From contig NZ_CP109450.1 in assembly GCF_041438865.1 (NCBI RefSeq), forward strand, positions 7,061,501 through 7,125,500: a stretch of 64,000 nt of DNA, read 5' to 3'. Source of the DNA: Streptomyces sp. NBC_01471 (GTDB taxonomy: Bacteria; Actinomycetota; Actinomycetes; Streptomycetales; Streptomycetaceae). A program made the position numbers and the translations under genes. Under the pieces are notes generated by a model. The model saw only the letters and a list, made by a program, of their open reading frames with translations. It did no database searches and was not told where the DNA came from. Shown one piece after another: positions 33,942 to 42,060 of the stretch; within the stretch, counting starts at the first letter, position 1, and each line of letters begins with the position of its first letter.

Positions 33942-34625
33942 TCAAGTGACCCGTCCTCGTCGAACCGTGGTCCTGCGTGGTCTGCGGGCGGGCAGGCGCA
34001 ACAGGGTGTGCAGCGGGACACCGTCTTCGGCCCACTGCCGCAACCGATCACGGTCGACCCAGTGGATCTGGTGCCGCTCACCCCATGCCTTGGCGTCGCG
34101 CGTGAAGCCGCCGTTGGTGACCACGACCGCGACATCGGCCTTGTGGACGGGCCTGGCAGTCCCCTTGACCTGGTACATCACCTGGGAGCCGACCTTCCCG
34201 CCGACGGTGGTGTGCTTGGCCTGCAACACGATCCGCCCACACTGGGTATGCCGGCCGATGACGTCGGCGGCCTGATCGCCGGCCTGCCCGACCTGCTGCG
34301 CGGACCAGCCGTCACGGATGAGCAGATCCCGGAGTGCGAACTCGAAATCCGTATCGCTGAGAGCGTCGATCCGCACCAGGGGGAGGCGGAGAACCGCGAG
34401 GAGCGCGGCCTGGGCCCGCCGCTGACGAGTCCTCCTGATCTGCCATCCGACGGCAGCCAGCAAGGCCGCCACGGCCGCGGCGACCGCGAGTGGCCACCCG
34501 CGCACGATCGCGTGCCACAGGCCCGTGGCAGCCTGGACCAGCATGGTGGCCAAAGCCAGAGCGACGATGCCCGCTGCCACCTGTTCGCGGCGACCGCGCG
34601 GCGCGCGCAGCCGGATGCCGCCCAT
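33942..34625 (-). CDS. Mrr-like membrane-anchored nuclease
   Basis: The protein has 227 residues from an ATG sharing one base with the upstream stop. Two predicted membrane helices (IVALALATMLVQAATGLW, PLAVAAAVAALLAAVGW) precede an Mrr domain: DFEFALRDLLIRDGW, AADVIG and IVLQAKHTT (catalytic Asp and QxK). It is the same design as the partial gene at the left edge and the frameshifted neighbour. A membrane-bound DNA surveillance or defence role is inferred. Confidence 0.7.
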   Translation of the reverse strand: MGGIRLRAPRGRREQVAAGIVALALATMLVQAATGLWHAIVRGWPLAVAAAVAALLAAVGWQIRRTRQRRAQAALLAVLRLPLVRIDALSDTDFEFALRDLLIRDGWSAQQVGQAGDQAADVIGRHTQCGRIVLQAKHTTVGGKVGSQVMYQVKGTARPVHKADVAVVVTNGGFTRDAKAWGERHQIHWVDRDRLRQWAEDGVPLHTLLRLPARRPRRTTVRRGRVT

Positions 34626-34837
34626 CACCGGCTCGACGAGGCGGACACCGACGGCGAGGGGGAGGCCGGCCTGTCTGTCTCGGCCCCGCTGCTGCTGGTG
34701 TCGAACCCGATGACCTGTCCCCACAGCCAGACAAAGGCGGCGATGCCCGCGATGGTCCAGAAACCCAGCTTCTTTCCGCGGGGTCGCGGATTCCTTCGGA
34801 TGTGGCGACGAACCTCGTGAAATCCGTCCGGCGGCAT
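34625..34837 (-). CDS. Small single-pass membrane protein upstream of the Mrr-like gene
   Basis: A 70-residue protein with a strong GGAGGGGAAAAGGGC upstream. A basic N terminus (VRRHIRRNPRPRGKK) precedes one membrane helix (LGFWTIAGIAAFVWLWG) and a Ser/Pro-rich tail. It is coupled to the Mrr-like gene by TGATG. It may partner the nuclease; no family is recognised. Confidence 0.6.
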   Translation of the reverse strand: MPPDGFHEVRRHIRRNPRPRGKKLGFWTIAGIAAFVWLWGQVIGFDTSSSGAETDRPASPSPSVSASSSR

Positions 34838-35352
34838 GCCCTTTTCCCCTCCTGTGACCTGGCAACTTGATGATGCTGCCCTTCCGGATATGGGTGTATC
34901 AGCGGGCACTGACAAAAACTGATGGATCATCACGACGGCTGGCCTGCATCGATGACAAACCAGCCAGGAGCCCTTCAACGCCCGCCGTGTGAGTCCGAGT
35001 TCATGGTGAGATCTGCCTCTGACCTGGCGTTTTCCTGCACTGTGTGACCGTGATACCTCGCAGGCGTGCCATCGCGTCCCGCCGATTCACCGTCGGACGG
35101 TGAGAGCTCACCAGCGTCGATGCCGGAAAAATGCCCGTGGAAAGCGGCGCACAGTTGGCGAGTAAAGAGTGGTGCCGATCAACGTCCGACACCGGATCTG
35201 GCCACCGCTTTTCGGCCTCCGGTAATCGGGCTCAGCGCACCGGCAGAAGTACCACTGTTCCGCTCTCGGATGTTTCGTGAACGACCCGCGCGCCACGGCA
35301 TGCGACCACTACCGTCCGGAGCGGAGCCCCACGAGACGACAGGAGCACGACG
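34838..35352. other. Non-coding stretch upstream of a rearrangement scar
   Basis: I find no gene, hairpin or repeat that I can support here. Short frames exist on both strands but lack ribosome sites and coding character. GC is slightly lower than in the neighbours. The right end carries a GACAGGAGCACGAC ribosome-site segment shared with the intact 2H gene at 53.5 kb. Confidence 0.4.
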
Positions 35353-35731
35353 TTGGAGAACTTCTTCGTCCCCAAGAAGATCTGGCAGGGCGGAGGTCCC
35401 TACCCGCACGCTCTGGAAGGGCAGGCATTCCGGGGAGATGGGGGGCCGCGTTCGTGACGGCGACGACGACGGTATCCGCCCATCGCCCGCGGGCCGAGGC
35501 GCCGTAGCGGCCGGTCAGGATTCCACTGACCTTGGGCACCGCCTGCACCCGGGCCGCGATCTGATCTACCGCCAACCGTTGGTCGGCCAGGGGCAGTTGA
35601 TGGGGGGTGGCGATAATGACGTATGGGCCCTCCTCCCGATCGCAGGCGAAGGTAACGGCCAGCGGCGGCAGCGACTCGACGTCGTCCAGGAGCTCCGCCA
35701 CGTCCACGAGTTGTCGCTCAAGATCCCGCAT
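35309..35731 (-). pseudogene. Truncated hypothetical gene running into the 2H fragment
   Basis: From an ATG at 35731 the first ~100 codons look genuinely coding (ERQLVDVAELLDDVESLPPL, YVIIATPHQLPLADQR, then ADTVVVAVTNAAPHLPG). Near 35.43 kb the frame enters the antisense of the 2H fragment and becomes meaningless. The true C terminus was therefore lost at the junction. Family not recognised. Confidence 0.45.
35353..35457 (+). pseudogene. Truncated 2H phosphoesterase gene fragment
   Basis: A 34-codon frame begins LENFFVPKKIW followed by GGGPYPH, nearly identical to the start of the intact gene at 53508 (VENFFVPKKIW, GGPFPH), including the AGGAGCACGAC ribosome site. After ~21 residues similarity stops and the frame runs into unrelated sequence. 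Neither HxS motif is present. It is a 5' fragment left by recombination. Confidence 0.75.
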
Positions 35732-35819
35732 AAGGACAGCATTCCGTAATCGTTGGGGCCTGTCGCACAGCGACGACCGGGTACTTCGGCTCCACCACCA
35801 CAAGGCGCCATCGACATAG

Positions 35820-35866
35820 TCGGCGAGTTCCGGCCCCGTCTTCTGGTAGTCGAGGGGGTCCGGGTG
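35820..35866 (-). repeat. Fragment matching the pseudokinase C-terminal region
   Basis: About 45 bases (GGCGAGTTCCGGC, then TCTTCTGGTAGTCGAG) match 37656-37703. On the minus strand they encode PDPLDYQKTGPELADY against PDPLDYQKTEPELATY in the pseudokinase. No complete second copy of that gene exists here. Confidence 0.7.
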
Positions 35867-35932
35867 GATCGGCACCAGCCCCAAGGCCCTGGGCTCCACG
35901 GGGCCGTGCCACGGTCAGCGGCGCCATCGCTT

Positions 35933-36952
35933 TCAGGCTGGCACAGGCCGGCCATGGCCGCCGGTGGGGTCGGGGACCTGTGTTTCTTCGTGTCCGCCGT
36001 TACCCGGGTGGCAGTAGGGGCACCAGGGGTTGTACATCCGGTGGAAACGGTTGACGAACGTCTGCGCCACGATCAGCGCGTTGATGGTGATGGTGGTCGT
36101 CGTGGAGACCGGCGTACCGCTGAAGGACAGCTGAAGCGCGACGGCCACGAGTGCGGCGATCCAGTAGAACCGCCGGCCCTTGTGCTCCACGCTGAAGAGC
36201 CAGCTCTTCCCGGCCGCGTACTCGGGGGCGTCGACCCGGAACTCGGTGACGCACGGCTCGCACAGAGTGCCACTGTGTCGGCCGTCCGCGATGAAGGCCG
36301 CCAGGACCAGGAAGAACGCGAAGCTGGTGATACTGCTCCAGGGGCCGTGCTCCGGGACGAAGACGACCGCGCAGACCATGGCGACGATGGCGCCAACGAC
36401 AAACCAGTGGCTGCGGTGGCAGATCAGGCGCAGTCGCTGTGCGAGGCGCAGCGAGCGTGCAGAGGGCTCCCGGGGCGGGAGGAATACGGCGTGGCGGGCC
36501 TTGAAGAGGTAGGCGGCCAGGAGGCTGAGGCCGATCCACGTCACGCCCACGGTCCTGGCGGTGCCGCTGAGCGAGATCGCGTCGTTTGGCTGGTCTTCCC
36601 TGTACGGCATGAACACAGGGGTGGCGATGAAGCAGAGAACGAAGACTCCGACGACGAGGGGCCACAGGCGCGCGTAGGCGAGGACGAGCCTGTAGCGGCG
36701 CTTCTTCAGGACGTCGGCCGTCTTGGTTGCGCGCGGACAGGTGGGCTCGATGCCGTGCCCCCCGATATGGAAGACCAGGAGGATCACGCTCACTCCCAGG
36801 AGTCCCCACTGACCCACGCTGAACAACCAGTGCCGGTCGCTGAGTTGCGCCATGACGGCGGCTGCTGGCAGCAGTAATGCGATGAGGAGCAGCCCACGGC
36901 ATGCGAGCCACGCGATGAAGCGGTTGGTTGTTGCGAAGTAGATCCCGTTCAC
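35933..36952 (-). CDS. Multi-pass membrane protein paired with an XRE protein
   Basis: The protein has 339 residues from a GTG overlapping the XRE stop. Seven to eight hydrophobic segments are visible (GLLLIALLLPAAAVMA, LWPLVVGVFVLCFIATPVF, WFVVGAIVAMVCAVVFV and others). A Cys-containing loop (GTLCEPCVTEF) and a C-terminal WCPYCHPG could bind metal. No transporter family is recognised. Coupling to an XRE protein suggests a regulated membrane effector, possibly toxin-like (inference). Confidence 0.65.
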   Translation of the reverse strand: MNGIYFATTNRFIAWLACRGLLLIALLLPAAAVMAQLSDRHWLFSVGQWGLLGVSVILLVFHIGGHGIEPTCPRATKTADVLKKRRYRLVLAYARLWPLVVGVFVLCFIATPVFMPYREDQPNDAISLSGTARTVGVTWIGLSLLAAYLFKARHAVFLPPREPSARSLRLAQRLRLICHRSHWFVVGAIVAMVCAVVFVPEHGPWSSITSFAFFLVLAAFIADGRHSGTLCEPCVTEFRVDAPEYAAGKSWLFSVEHKGRRFYWIAALVAVALQLSFSGTPVSTTTTITINALIVAQTFVNRFHRMYNPWCPYCHPGNGGHEETQVPDPTGGHGRPVPA

Positions 36953-37239
36953 AGCGTCTTCTGATCCTTTTCAAGAGTGACGTTCAACTTGACGCCCATC
37001 GCGTTGGCGATGCGGAGCAGCGTGGTGAGGCTGGGGAGCTTGTTGGCGCTTTCGAGCCGGGAGATGTGCGGCTGCTTCATGCCTGTCCGGACTCCCAGTT
37101 CGCCTTGGGACCAGCCGAGTTCGTTCCGCCGGTCTGCAACGGCTTGGGCGACGAGATAGGCCAGGTCGCGTTCTGTAAGCGGCTCGAATCCAGGTTCGAG
37201 GCCGGGGGGCGCGGTCGCGTGATGGCGGATGTCGTCCAT
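36949..37239 (-). CDS. XRE-family antitoxin-like regulator
   Basis: A 96-residue protein from the ATG at 37239. The HTH reads DRRNELGWSQGELGVRTGM, then KQPHISRLESANKLPSLTT and IANAMGVKLNVTLE at the end, the plan of HigA/MqsA-like single-domain regulators. It is coupled to the downstream membrane-protein gene. A palindrome just upstream is a likely self-operator. Confidence 0.8.
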   Translation of the reverse strand: MDDIRHHATAPPGLEPGFEPLTERDLAYLVAQAVADRRNELGWSQGELGVRTGMKQPHISRLESANKLPSLTTLLRIANAMGVKLNVTLEKDQKTL

Positions 37240-37256
37240 ACCAAAAAAGTTATGCC

Positions 37257-37272
37257 ATACCACTATTGGTAT
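37257..37272. promoter_or_regulatory. Palindromic operator upstream of the XRE gene
   Basis: ATACCA, CTAT, TGGTAT form a perfect inverted repeat, with a further CATACC half-site at 37237-37242 over the start codon. The AT-rich stretch between them (CCAAAAAAGTTATG) probably contains the promoter. Autoregulation by the encoded XRE protein is expected. Confidence 0.6.
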
Positions 37273-37393
37273 GTCAAAGGTGCTGGTCAGATGCACGGAA
37301 ATCAGTGACCGCGCCGAGCAACTCGCCTGTGAAGTAGTGCTGTGTGCCCGAGTGAGTCACTCGGGCAGGCGTGTCGACGGCCCGTGAAGCGGT

Positions 37394-39400
37394 CTACCCT
37401 CCTGAGACCGCAGACCTTGACCGGTACGTGGTGACCGCCTGGTTGAAGACCTCGGTGACGCGCTCATGCTGTGCGGCCGGGCCCTGGACGTAGATGACGT
37501 GGTAGCGGCCGTTGATGATGGCAGCCTGGTTGCAGGCGTAGAGCAGGGCGCCCGTGGCATCTGTGTACGTGTAGTGGCCCTCGGCGAGAGACTGGCCCGC
37601 TCCGATCTCGATGCGTCGCACGCCCTTGGCAGTGCCGTCGGGATCGGCCCGGTAGGTGGCGAGTTCCGGCTCGGTCTTCTGGTAGTCGAGCGGGTCCGGG
37701 TAGTCGTCAGCGCTGTCGCGGCCGGGTACGACGATCAGGGTGAGGCCGTCGCGGGTGAAGCGGACGCGGGACCGGGAAGGATCGGGGTGGCGTTTCCACC
37801 CGGCGCCGACGGTGACCTGGAAGCCAGCCCGGTCGTGAGGAGTCGCGCCGGCGGACGACTGGCCCGAGGGGATGGGGCGATCTGCGGGGTGTGCCGAGGC
37901 CGGCGTGGTCGTGGCCAGGGAGCCCGGGGTATCAGCTTGGCCTGGACGGGACAGGGTGAGCACTGCGTAGACCGTCGCGCCCAGGGCCAGGGGGAGTGCG
38001 GTGGCGATGAGGAGGGTGCGTCCGCGCAGGCGAGGGATCACCCGCGTACGACGGTGTCGCCCCTGCCGCACGGCTACTGGCCCGGCGGGTCGGATGCGGA
38101 CCAGGTGGCCGCGGAAGCGCAGCACCGGCAGCCGCCCGGCCGGCGAATCGGCCGGCTCCCTCGGCGGCGCGGGCTCACGAGCGTCGCGCAGCAGGGAGAC
38201 CAACCAGGCCTCGGCCTCGATGATGGACAACCGCTGCGCGGGGTCCTGCCGCAGCAGCGACTCGATGACGGCGCGCATCTGCCCGCAGTCCTCGGCGAAG
38301 GCAGGCGGGTCCGCGCACACCATGGCGACGAGTTCCTCGACATCCTCCTCCGGGTAGGGCGGATGGCCCTGGAGCGCGCGGAAGAGCAGGACGCCGAGCG
38401 CCCACAGGTCGACACCCGGCCCGACCGGCGGCGCGAGCTGCCACGTTTCGGTGACGGGCGCGGCCTGCTCGGGCGCCCACCGCTCGGTGACGGCGCCGAT
38501 CCGCACGATCCGCGCATCGCGCGCCCGGCGCGCCTCGAGCGCCGAGGTCGGACCGGGAAAGACGTCCGCCTCGTCGCCGAGAGCAGTTGGCGGCCCGACG
38601 TGGTCCGGGCCGGACGTGGCCGGGTGACCGGCAGAGCGGGAGGGGAGGGCGGCTGTCTGACGCTGGGCGTCGGCGCGCAGGGCGGCCGACCCGCCAACGC
38701 CGCGCGCGTGCGTGAACCCCGTCGGCAGCCGCCCCGGCCAGGGCAACTGCGTCTGAGGACCGGGCGCGGAGGAGGTTTCCGGCCGGTTGAGGGACGAGCG
38801 GCGGGCGGTCTCTTCGCCGCGAGGGTGGGGGAGCGGCCGGGGTCGGTAACCGCACAGCGCCTCCTCGGCGACGCTCTGCGCGAGGCCGTCAATGAGAACG
38901 CTGCCGCCGTCGCCGATGAACACGGTGTCCGCCGTGATGTTGCGGTGGAGCCAGCCGCGCGCGTGCAGGTGCCGGAGCGCGCGCAGGATCTCCCGCGCGA
39001 TCTCGGCGGACCGGAACGGCGTCAGCGGCGTACGGGTGAGTAGGGCCGACAGCGGGCGCGTGGCGACGCGCTCGCTGACGATCCACAGCGTCTCGTCCTC
39101 GATCAACACGTCGAAGACCTGGGCAAGATGAGGATGGTCGGGCAGACGCGTGAGGGTACGCACCGCCTCGCATGCGGTGCGCGTGGGTTCTTCCACCTGC
39201 GGGCCGTCTGGCGAAGCAGCAGGTGCGTACATCAGCCGGTCGGCGGTGAGCGTCTCGGGGAGGACGACGCGGGTCAGTTTCACCTCGTGCCCGGTGAGCG
39301 TGTCCACACCGTGCACGACGGGCGCATCGGCTATTTCCGGCTGGCTCTCTGCGGGCAGGCGGTACCGCCTGCCGAGCATCCGCGTCGCATCGTCGTTCAT
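37394..39400 (-). CDS. Membrane Ser/Thr protein kinase-like protein with degenerate catalytic motifs
   Basis: The protein has 668 residues. The N-terminal kinase fold shows LRHLHARGWLHRNITADTVF, where the catalytic HRD Asp is Asn (~154), and LIDGLAQ in place of DFG (~170). Subdomain IX is intact (DLWALGVLLFRALQGHPPY). A ~140-residue low-complexity insert separates them. One membrane helix at about 462-483 is followed by a ~180-residue external domain (FQVTVGAGWKRHPDPSRS). It is probably a pseudokinase or an atypical enzyme acting as a sensor. A PP2C-like gene lies upstream. Confidence 0.8.
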   Translation of the reverse strand: MNDDATRMLGRRYRLPAESQPEIADAPVVHGVDTLTGHEVKLTRVVLPETLTADRLMYAPAASPDGPQVEEPTRTACEAVRTLTRLPDHPHLAQVFDVLIEDETLWIVSERVATRPLSALLTRTPLTPFRSAEIAREILRALRHLHARGWLHRNITADTVFIGDGGSVLIDGLAQSVAEEALCGYRPRPLPHPRGEETARRSSLNRPETSSAPGPQTQLPWPGRLPTGFTHARGVGGSAALRADAQRQTAALPSRSAGHPATSGPDHVGPPTALGDEADVFPGPTSALEARRARDARIVRIGAVTERWAPEQAAPVTETWQLAPPVGPGVDLWALGVLLFRALQGHPPYPEEDVEELVAMVCADPPAFAEDCGQMRAVIESLLRQDPAQRLSIIEAEAWLVSLLRDAREPAPPREPADSPAGRLPVLRFRGHLVRIRPAGPVAVRQGRHRRTRVIPRLRGRTLLIATALPLALGATVYAVLTLSRPGQADTPGSLATTTPASAHPADRPIPSGQSSAGATPHDRAGFQVTVGAGWKRHPDPSRSRVRFTRDGLTLIVVPGRDSADDYPDPLDYQKTEPELATYRADPDGTAKGVRRIEIGAGQSLAEGHYTYTDATGALLYACNQAAIINGRYHVIYVQGPAAQHERVTEVFNQAVTTYRSRSAVSGG

Positions 39401-39420
39401 TGTCGTCCCTCTCGGCCCTC

Positions 39421-39468
39421 GGTTCTGCCTCGGCCACGCCCCCTGTCAGGCGTGGAAGAGGCAGAACC
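39421..39468. terminator. Large two-part hairpin before the pseudokinase gene
   Basis: GGTTCTGCCTC pairs with GAGGCAGAACC, and inside it CCACGCC pairs with GGCGTGG, giving 18 bp of stem with an 8-base loop. It lies 20 bases upstream of the kinase start and overlaps the end of a 49-codon frame. It could be a terminator for that frame or a leader structure for the kinase. Confidence 0.65.
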
Positions 39469-39595
39469 GGGTACCTCCTTCATTGGCTGGTGCCGAGCTC
39501 CTGGTTGTCGCGCACCAGGGGCGCACGTCATATCCGGCCACAAGGTCCGCGGCGTCGAAGACCGTGGTGATCTGATAGGTCACTGCCCGGGCCAC
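39446..39595 (-). CDS. Putative 49-residue protein
   Basis: A GTG at 39595 opens a frame with good codon bias: RAVTYQITTVFDAADLVAG, then YDVRPWCATT and a CLFHA end. Its last codons lie inside the large hairpin. No ribosome site is obvious and no family is recognised. It is listed because the frame has actinomycete-like third-position GC and sits in an otherwise empty interval. Confidence 0.4.
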   Translation of the reverse strand: MARAVTYQITTVFDAADLVAGYDVRPWCATTRSSAPANEGGTRFCLFHA

Positions 39596-39830
39596 CGGGA
39601 CCGGCCACGGCTGCAGAACTGACTGCGCCCGACGGCATCACGCATCGAACAGCAGCAGGTAGCGTGCAGGACCGTCAGCCTGTCGGGCGAGGTGGCCCCC
39701 TGAACTACGGAGTGGACCTCTTCACGATCTGGTCTCCTTCCTCAGCGCCGTACCCACGGTGGCTTCACGGGAGCGGGCGACCGGCCAGGTTCGCCGGGGC
39801 GTCCATGCGCCCAGAACAGCGTCGGGCTGC

Positions 39831-40691
39831 TCATGCCATCGGCCCGAAGCCGATGCACGCGAGGGCCTTGTCGTCGGACACCTTGTAGCGGGGGTGCTTG
39901 ATACCGCTCGGGTCGTCGTGCTCGTAGGAGTGGATGGTCTCGACCACCTGCTGGGGTCCGATCGCGGTGCAGGCGTCGGCGAAGGCGTCCCAGGACCAGA
40001 GCCCGTAGGGCTCGACACCGGCCAGGGCGCCGTCCGTCATGACCCACATGCGCTTGATGTCCGAGACCGGCCAGGATCGCACGACGGCGTGGCGGGCGGC
40101 TGCCGGCGTGGCCTCGGCCACCCAGTACGCCAGCGGGTCACCGCCCTGGTTGATGTGCTGTATCTGGTGATCTCGCAACTGCTGAACTACCCGGCGGTGT
40201 TCGGGAGCGGTGAACCCGCACCCGGCGCGGAGCTGCTCGAACATGACGTCCCGGGCGGGGGAGAGGCGGACGAGGGTCTCCAGGCGCTCGTCGCGCAGCA
40301 CCTCGAAGCCGTCGCGTTGCTCGACGACCACGGGCGTGTCGCAGAGTACGAGCGCGTCGACCATGTGGTCGTGGGGGCGGTGGCGCACGATCGCCACGGT
40401 GGCCGCCGGCGAGGCCCCCGGGACCAGGCCCTGCTCGCCGGCCACCGTGGTCAGGGCCTCGTGGAGCGTGATGCGCAGGTCGAGGTGCTGGGCGCGTTCG
40501 TGAACGGAGATGACCTCCTCGCCGAGGGTCTGGGCGTACCAGCCGCCGCGCGGGGTGTCGTCGGTGAGGGTGGAGACGCCGTCGAGGACGACCACCAGGG
40601 TGGAATCGGCATTGACGAGGATGCGGTCCTCGGACGGGCGGCCACCGCCGGAGAGTTCCCCGGTCGCTATCTGCACAGGATTGCCTTTCAT
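39831..40691 (-). CDS. PP2C-like serine/threonine phosphatase
   Basis: The protein has 286 residues. Metal-binding Asp positions appear in RPSEDRILVNADSTLVVVLD-like strands, VMTDGALAGVE and VSDDKALACIGFG. Length is close to a minimal PP2C domain. It is upstream of and in the same orientation as the membrane pseudokinase, as in kinase/phosphatase signalling pairs. Confidence 0.7.
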   Translation of the reverse strand: MKGNPVQIATGELSGGGRPSEDRILVNADSTLVVVLDGVSTLTDDTPRGGWYAQTLGEEVISVHERAQHLDLRITLHEALTTVAGEQGLVPGASPAATVAIVRHRPHDHMVDALVLCDTPVVVEQRDGFEVLRDERLETLVRLSPARDVMFEQLRAGCGFTAPEHRRVVQQLRDHQIQHINQGGDPLAYWVAEATPAAARHAVVRSWPVSDIKRMWVMTDGALAGVEPYGLWSWDAFADACTAIGPQQVVETIHSYEHDDPSGIKHPRYKVSDDKALACIGFGPMA

Positions 40692-40743
40692 CGTCTTTGT
40701 ACTGAGGTCGGGGCGTTGGCACGCATCGGTGGGGCCGACGGGG

Positions 40744-40995
40744 CTACGTCTGAGCGCCGCCTTCGCCGAGCGGCACCTCGGCGATCACCGTCCACGTGTA
40801 CTTGTCTCGCCAGGCCTGTTCCTGGTCGACGAGGACGGCTCGGGTCACCGTCATCCGGGGGCGCGGCGGGCGGAGCTTGACCAGGGCCCGGGTCAGTTCG
40901 TCGTGATCCCACTGGGCACCTGATGGTGCAGTCGGGTATTGGAACTCGCCGAATAGCCGGCAGCACACTGCGCCCCGTTTAGTGAGGCTCAACAA
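40744..40995 (-). CDS. Small open reading frame through leader repeat copy 2
   Basis: The 83-residue frame begins at a TTG inside the leader repeat (LSLTKRGAVCCRLFGEF) and continues into coding-like sequence (TVTRAVLVDQEQAWRDKY, then TWTVIAEVPLGEGG). The layout parallels 14402. There is no good ribosome site, so the true start is uncertain. Function is unknown. Confidence 0.4.
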   Translation of the reverse strand: MLSLTKRGAVCCRLFGEFQYPTAPSGAQWDHDELTRALVKLRPPRPRMTVTRAVLVDQEQAWRDKYTWTVIAEVPLGEGGAQT

Positions 40996-40999
40996 GACC
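40922..40999 (-). repeat. Leader repeat copy 2
   Basis: About 78 bases matching 14596-14672 at roughly four positions in five, with identical blocks ATGGTGCAGTCGGGTAT and CCGAATAGCCGG. It lies directly downstream of the duplicated 158-residue gene, as copy 3 does at 15878. Confidence 0.7.
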
Positions 41000-41027
41000 C
41001 TGACGTTCCCGGCTTCGAACGTGTCGT

Positions 41028-41504
41028 TCAGAAGACCAACGCCACGTGGTCGCTGAGGACGTAGTGGATGGCGGTGAGGCCGTATCCGTGGCGGGCCAAG
41101 GAGTCGTCCCAGTTCCGTTCGTCGGGGTCGTGCTCGTAGCGCAGCTGCTGCCAGCGGACAGAGACCGGGTCGGTCTTGTCGTCGTTATCGTGCCCCAGGT
41201 TCTCCAGGTGTGCCTCCCACCGCCGGACGATGTCAAGATCGGTCTCCCCGGGGCGCCGGCGAATCAGATCGTCGACCGCCTGCCGGGCCACAGCGGCAGG
41301 TTCGATGCGCTGCTCTCGGGCCACGATGTATATGGCTGTGGCGAGCGCCGAGATCCCGTCCTCCTGCGAGGCGTCGCTGTCCCTTTCGCTGAAGCGGTTG
41401 GCACGGGTGTTGATCAGCTCGCGGGTGCGGTCCCATGCCCGCGTCCACTCGGCGGGGCCGCCCTCGCCCTGCCACGCCCGAGACTGCTCGTTGATCGTCG
41501 TCAT
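41028..41504 (-). CDS. Hypothetical 158-residue protein, duplicate of 15957
   Basis: The start ATG follows AAGGATGACCGC. It is highly similar to the protein at 15957-16430 along its whole length (TTINEQSRAWQGEGGP, WDRTRELINTRANRFSERD, LDIVRRWEAHLENLGHD, GLTAIHYVLSDHVAL). The shared promoter and downstream leader show a module duplication. No enzymatic motif is seen. An IS5 remnant lies immediately upstream. Confidence 0.65.
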   Translation of the reverse strand: MTTINEQSRAWQGEGGPAEWTRAWDRTRELINTRANRFSERDSDASQEDGISALATAIYIVAREQRIEPAAVARQAVDDLIRRRPGETDLDIVRRWEAHLENLGHDNDDKTDPVSVRWQQLRYEHDPDERNWDDSLARHGYGLTAIHYVLSDHVALVF

Positions 41505-41541
41505 GCGGTCATCCTTCACTGGGTTGGCGCGAAGGCCAACT

Positions 41542-41576
41542 CCTATACGCACGCGGCCGTCGGAGACAAGACGGCC
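41542..41576 (-). promoter_or_regulatory. Conserved promoter with embedded hairpin (copy 2)
   Basis: TTGTCT (41569-41564) and TATAGG (41547-41542) are separated by 16 bases. GGCCGTC and GACGGCC (41555-41576) form a hairpin across the -35. The arrangement matches 16465-16498 base for base in the boxes. Confidence 0.6.
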
Positions 41577-41589
41577 GGGAGCCGGGCCC

Positions 41590-42060
41590 ATGTGCTGTAG
41601 CAGAGCGCATGGATGCCGACGAGGCGTGTAGGACCGCGAGCGGTCGGTAGTGACTGTCGGCGAAGAGGTGGAGCTTGATCGTCAGCCCGCCCGCGGGACG
41701 CCGTTCGAGGGCGTGGTCGTCAGGCTCGCCGGCGGGATCCCCTTTGGGCGAGCCTCGGCGGCGTGCTGATGAGCCCGGACGACGGTGGAGTCGACCGCGC
41801 CGATCGAGGCGACGTCGCCTTCGATGTCGGCCTGGGCCAGCAGCGCGGTGAAGACCTTCTCCCCCGGTTCCGTCGGCAGCCCACTTCCGCGGCCGGTTGT
41901 GGGCACCTTTCCACGAGCCGAAGTGCTCGGGCAGGTCCATCCACGGGTGCTGGTGCGGCGCTTGACGCGGTCTTCTCGATCACCTGCCGGTGATCGCGCC
42001 ACTACTTCCCCGCTTCGGTGTCCGGTCCGGCAGTAACGGGTCGCCCCGCCATCGATGGGC
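41590..42060 (-). pseudogene. Degenerate IS5-family transposase remnant
   Basis: Several shifted minus-strand frames together read as a transposase: LLPDRTPKRG, HRQVIEKT, WMDLPEHFGSWKGAHNR, EKVFTALLAQADIEGDV, VDSTVVRAHQHAAEARPKG, and GGLTIKLHLFADSHYRPL. Order and motifs (the DDE Asp in VDST) match Streptomyces IS5 elements. At least three frameshifts and the missing C terminus show it is dead. Confidence 0.75.

Noticed and set aside
33258..34820. 520-codon + strand frame
   Set aside because: Antisense of the two Mrr-like genes; no motif and unlike actinomycete proteins.
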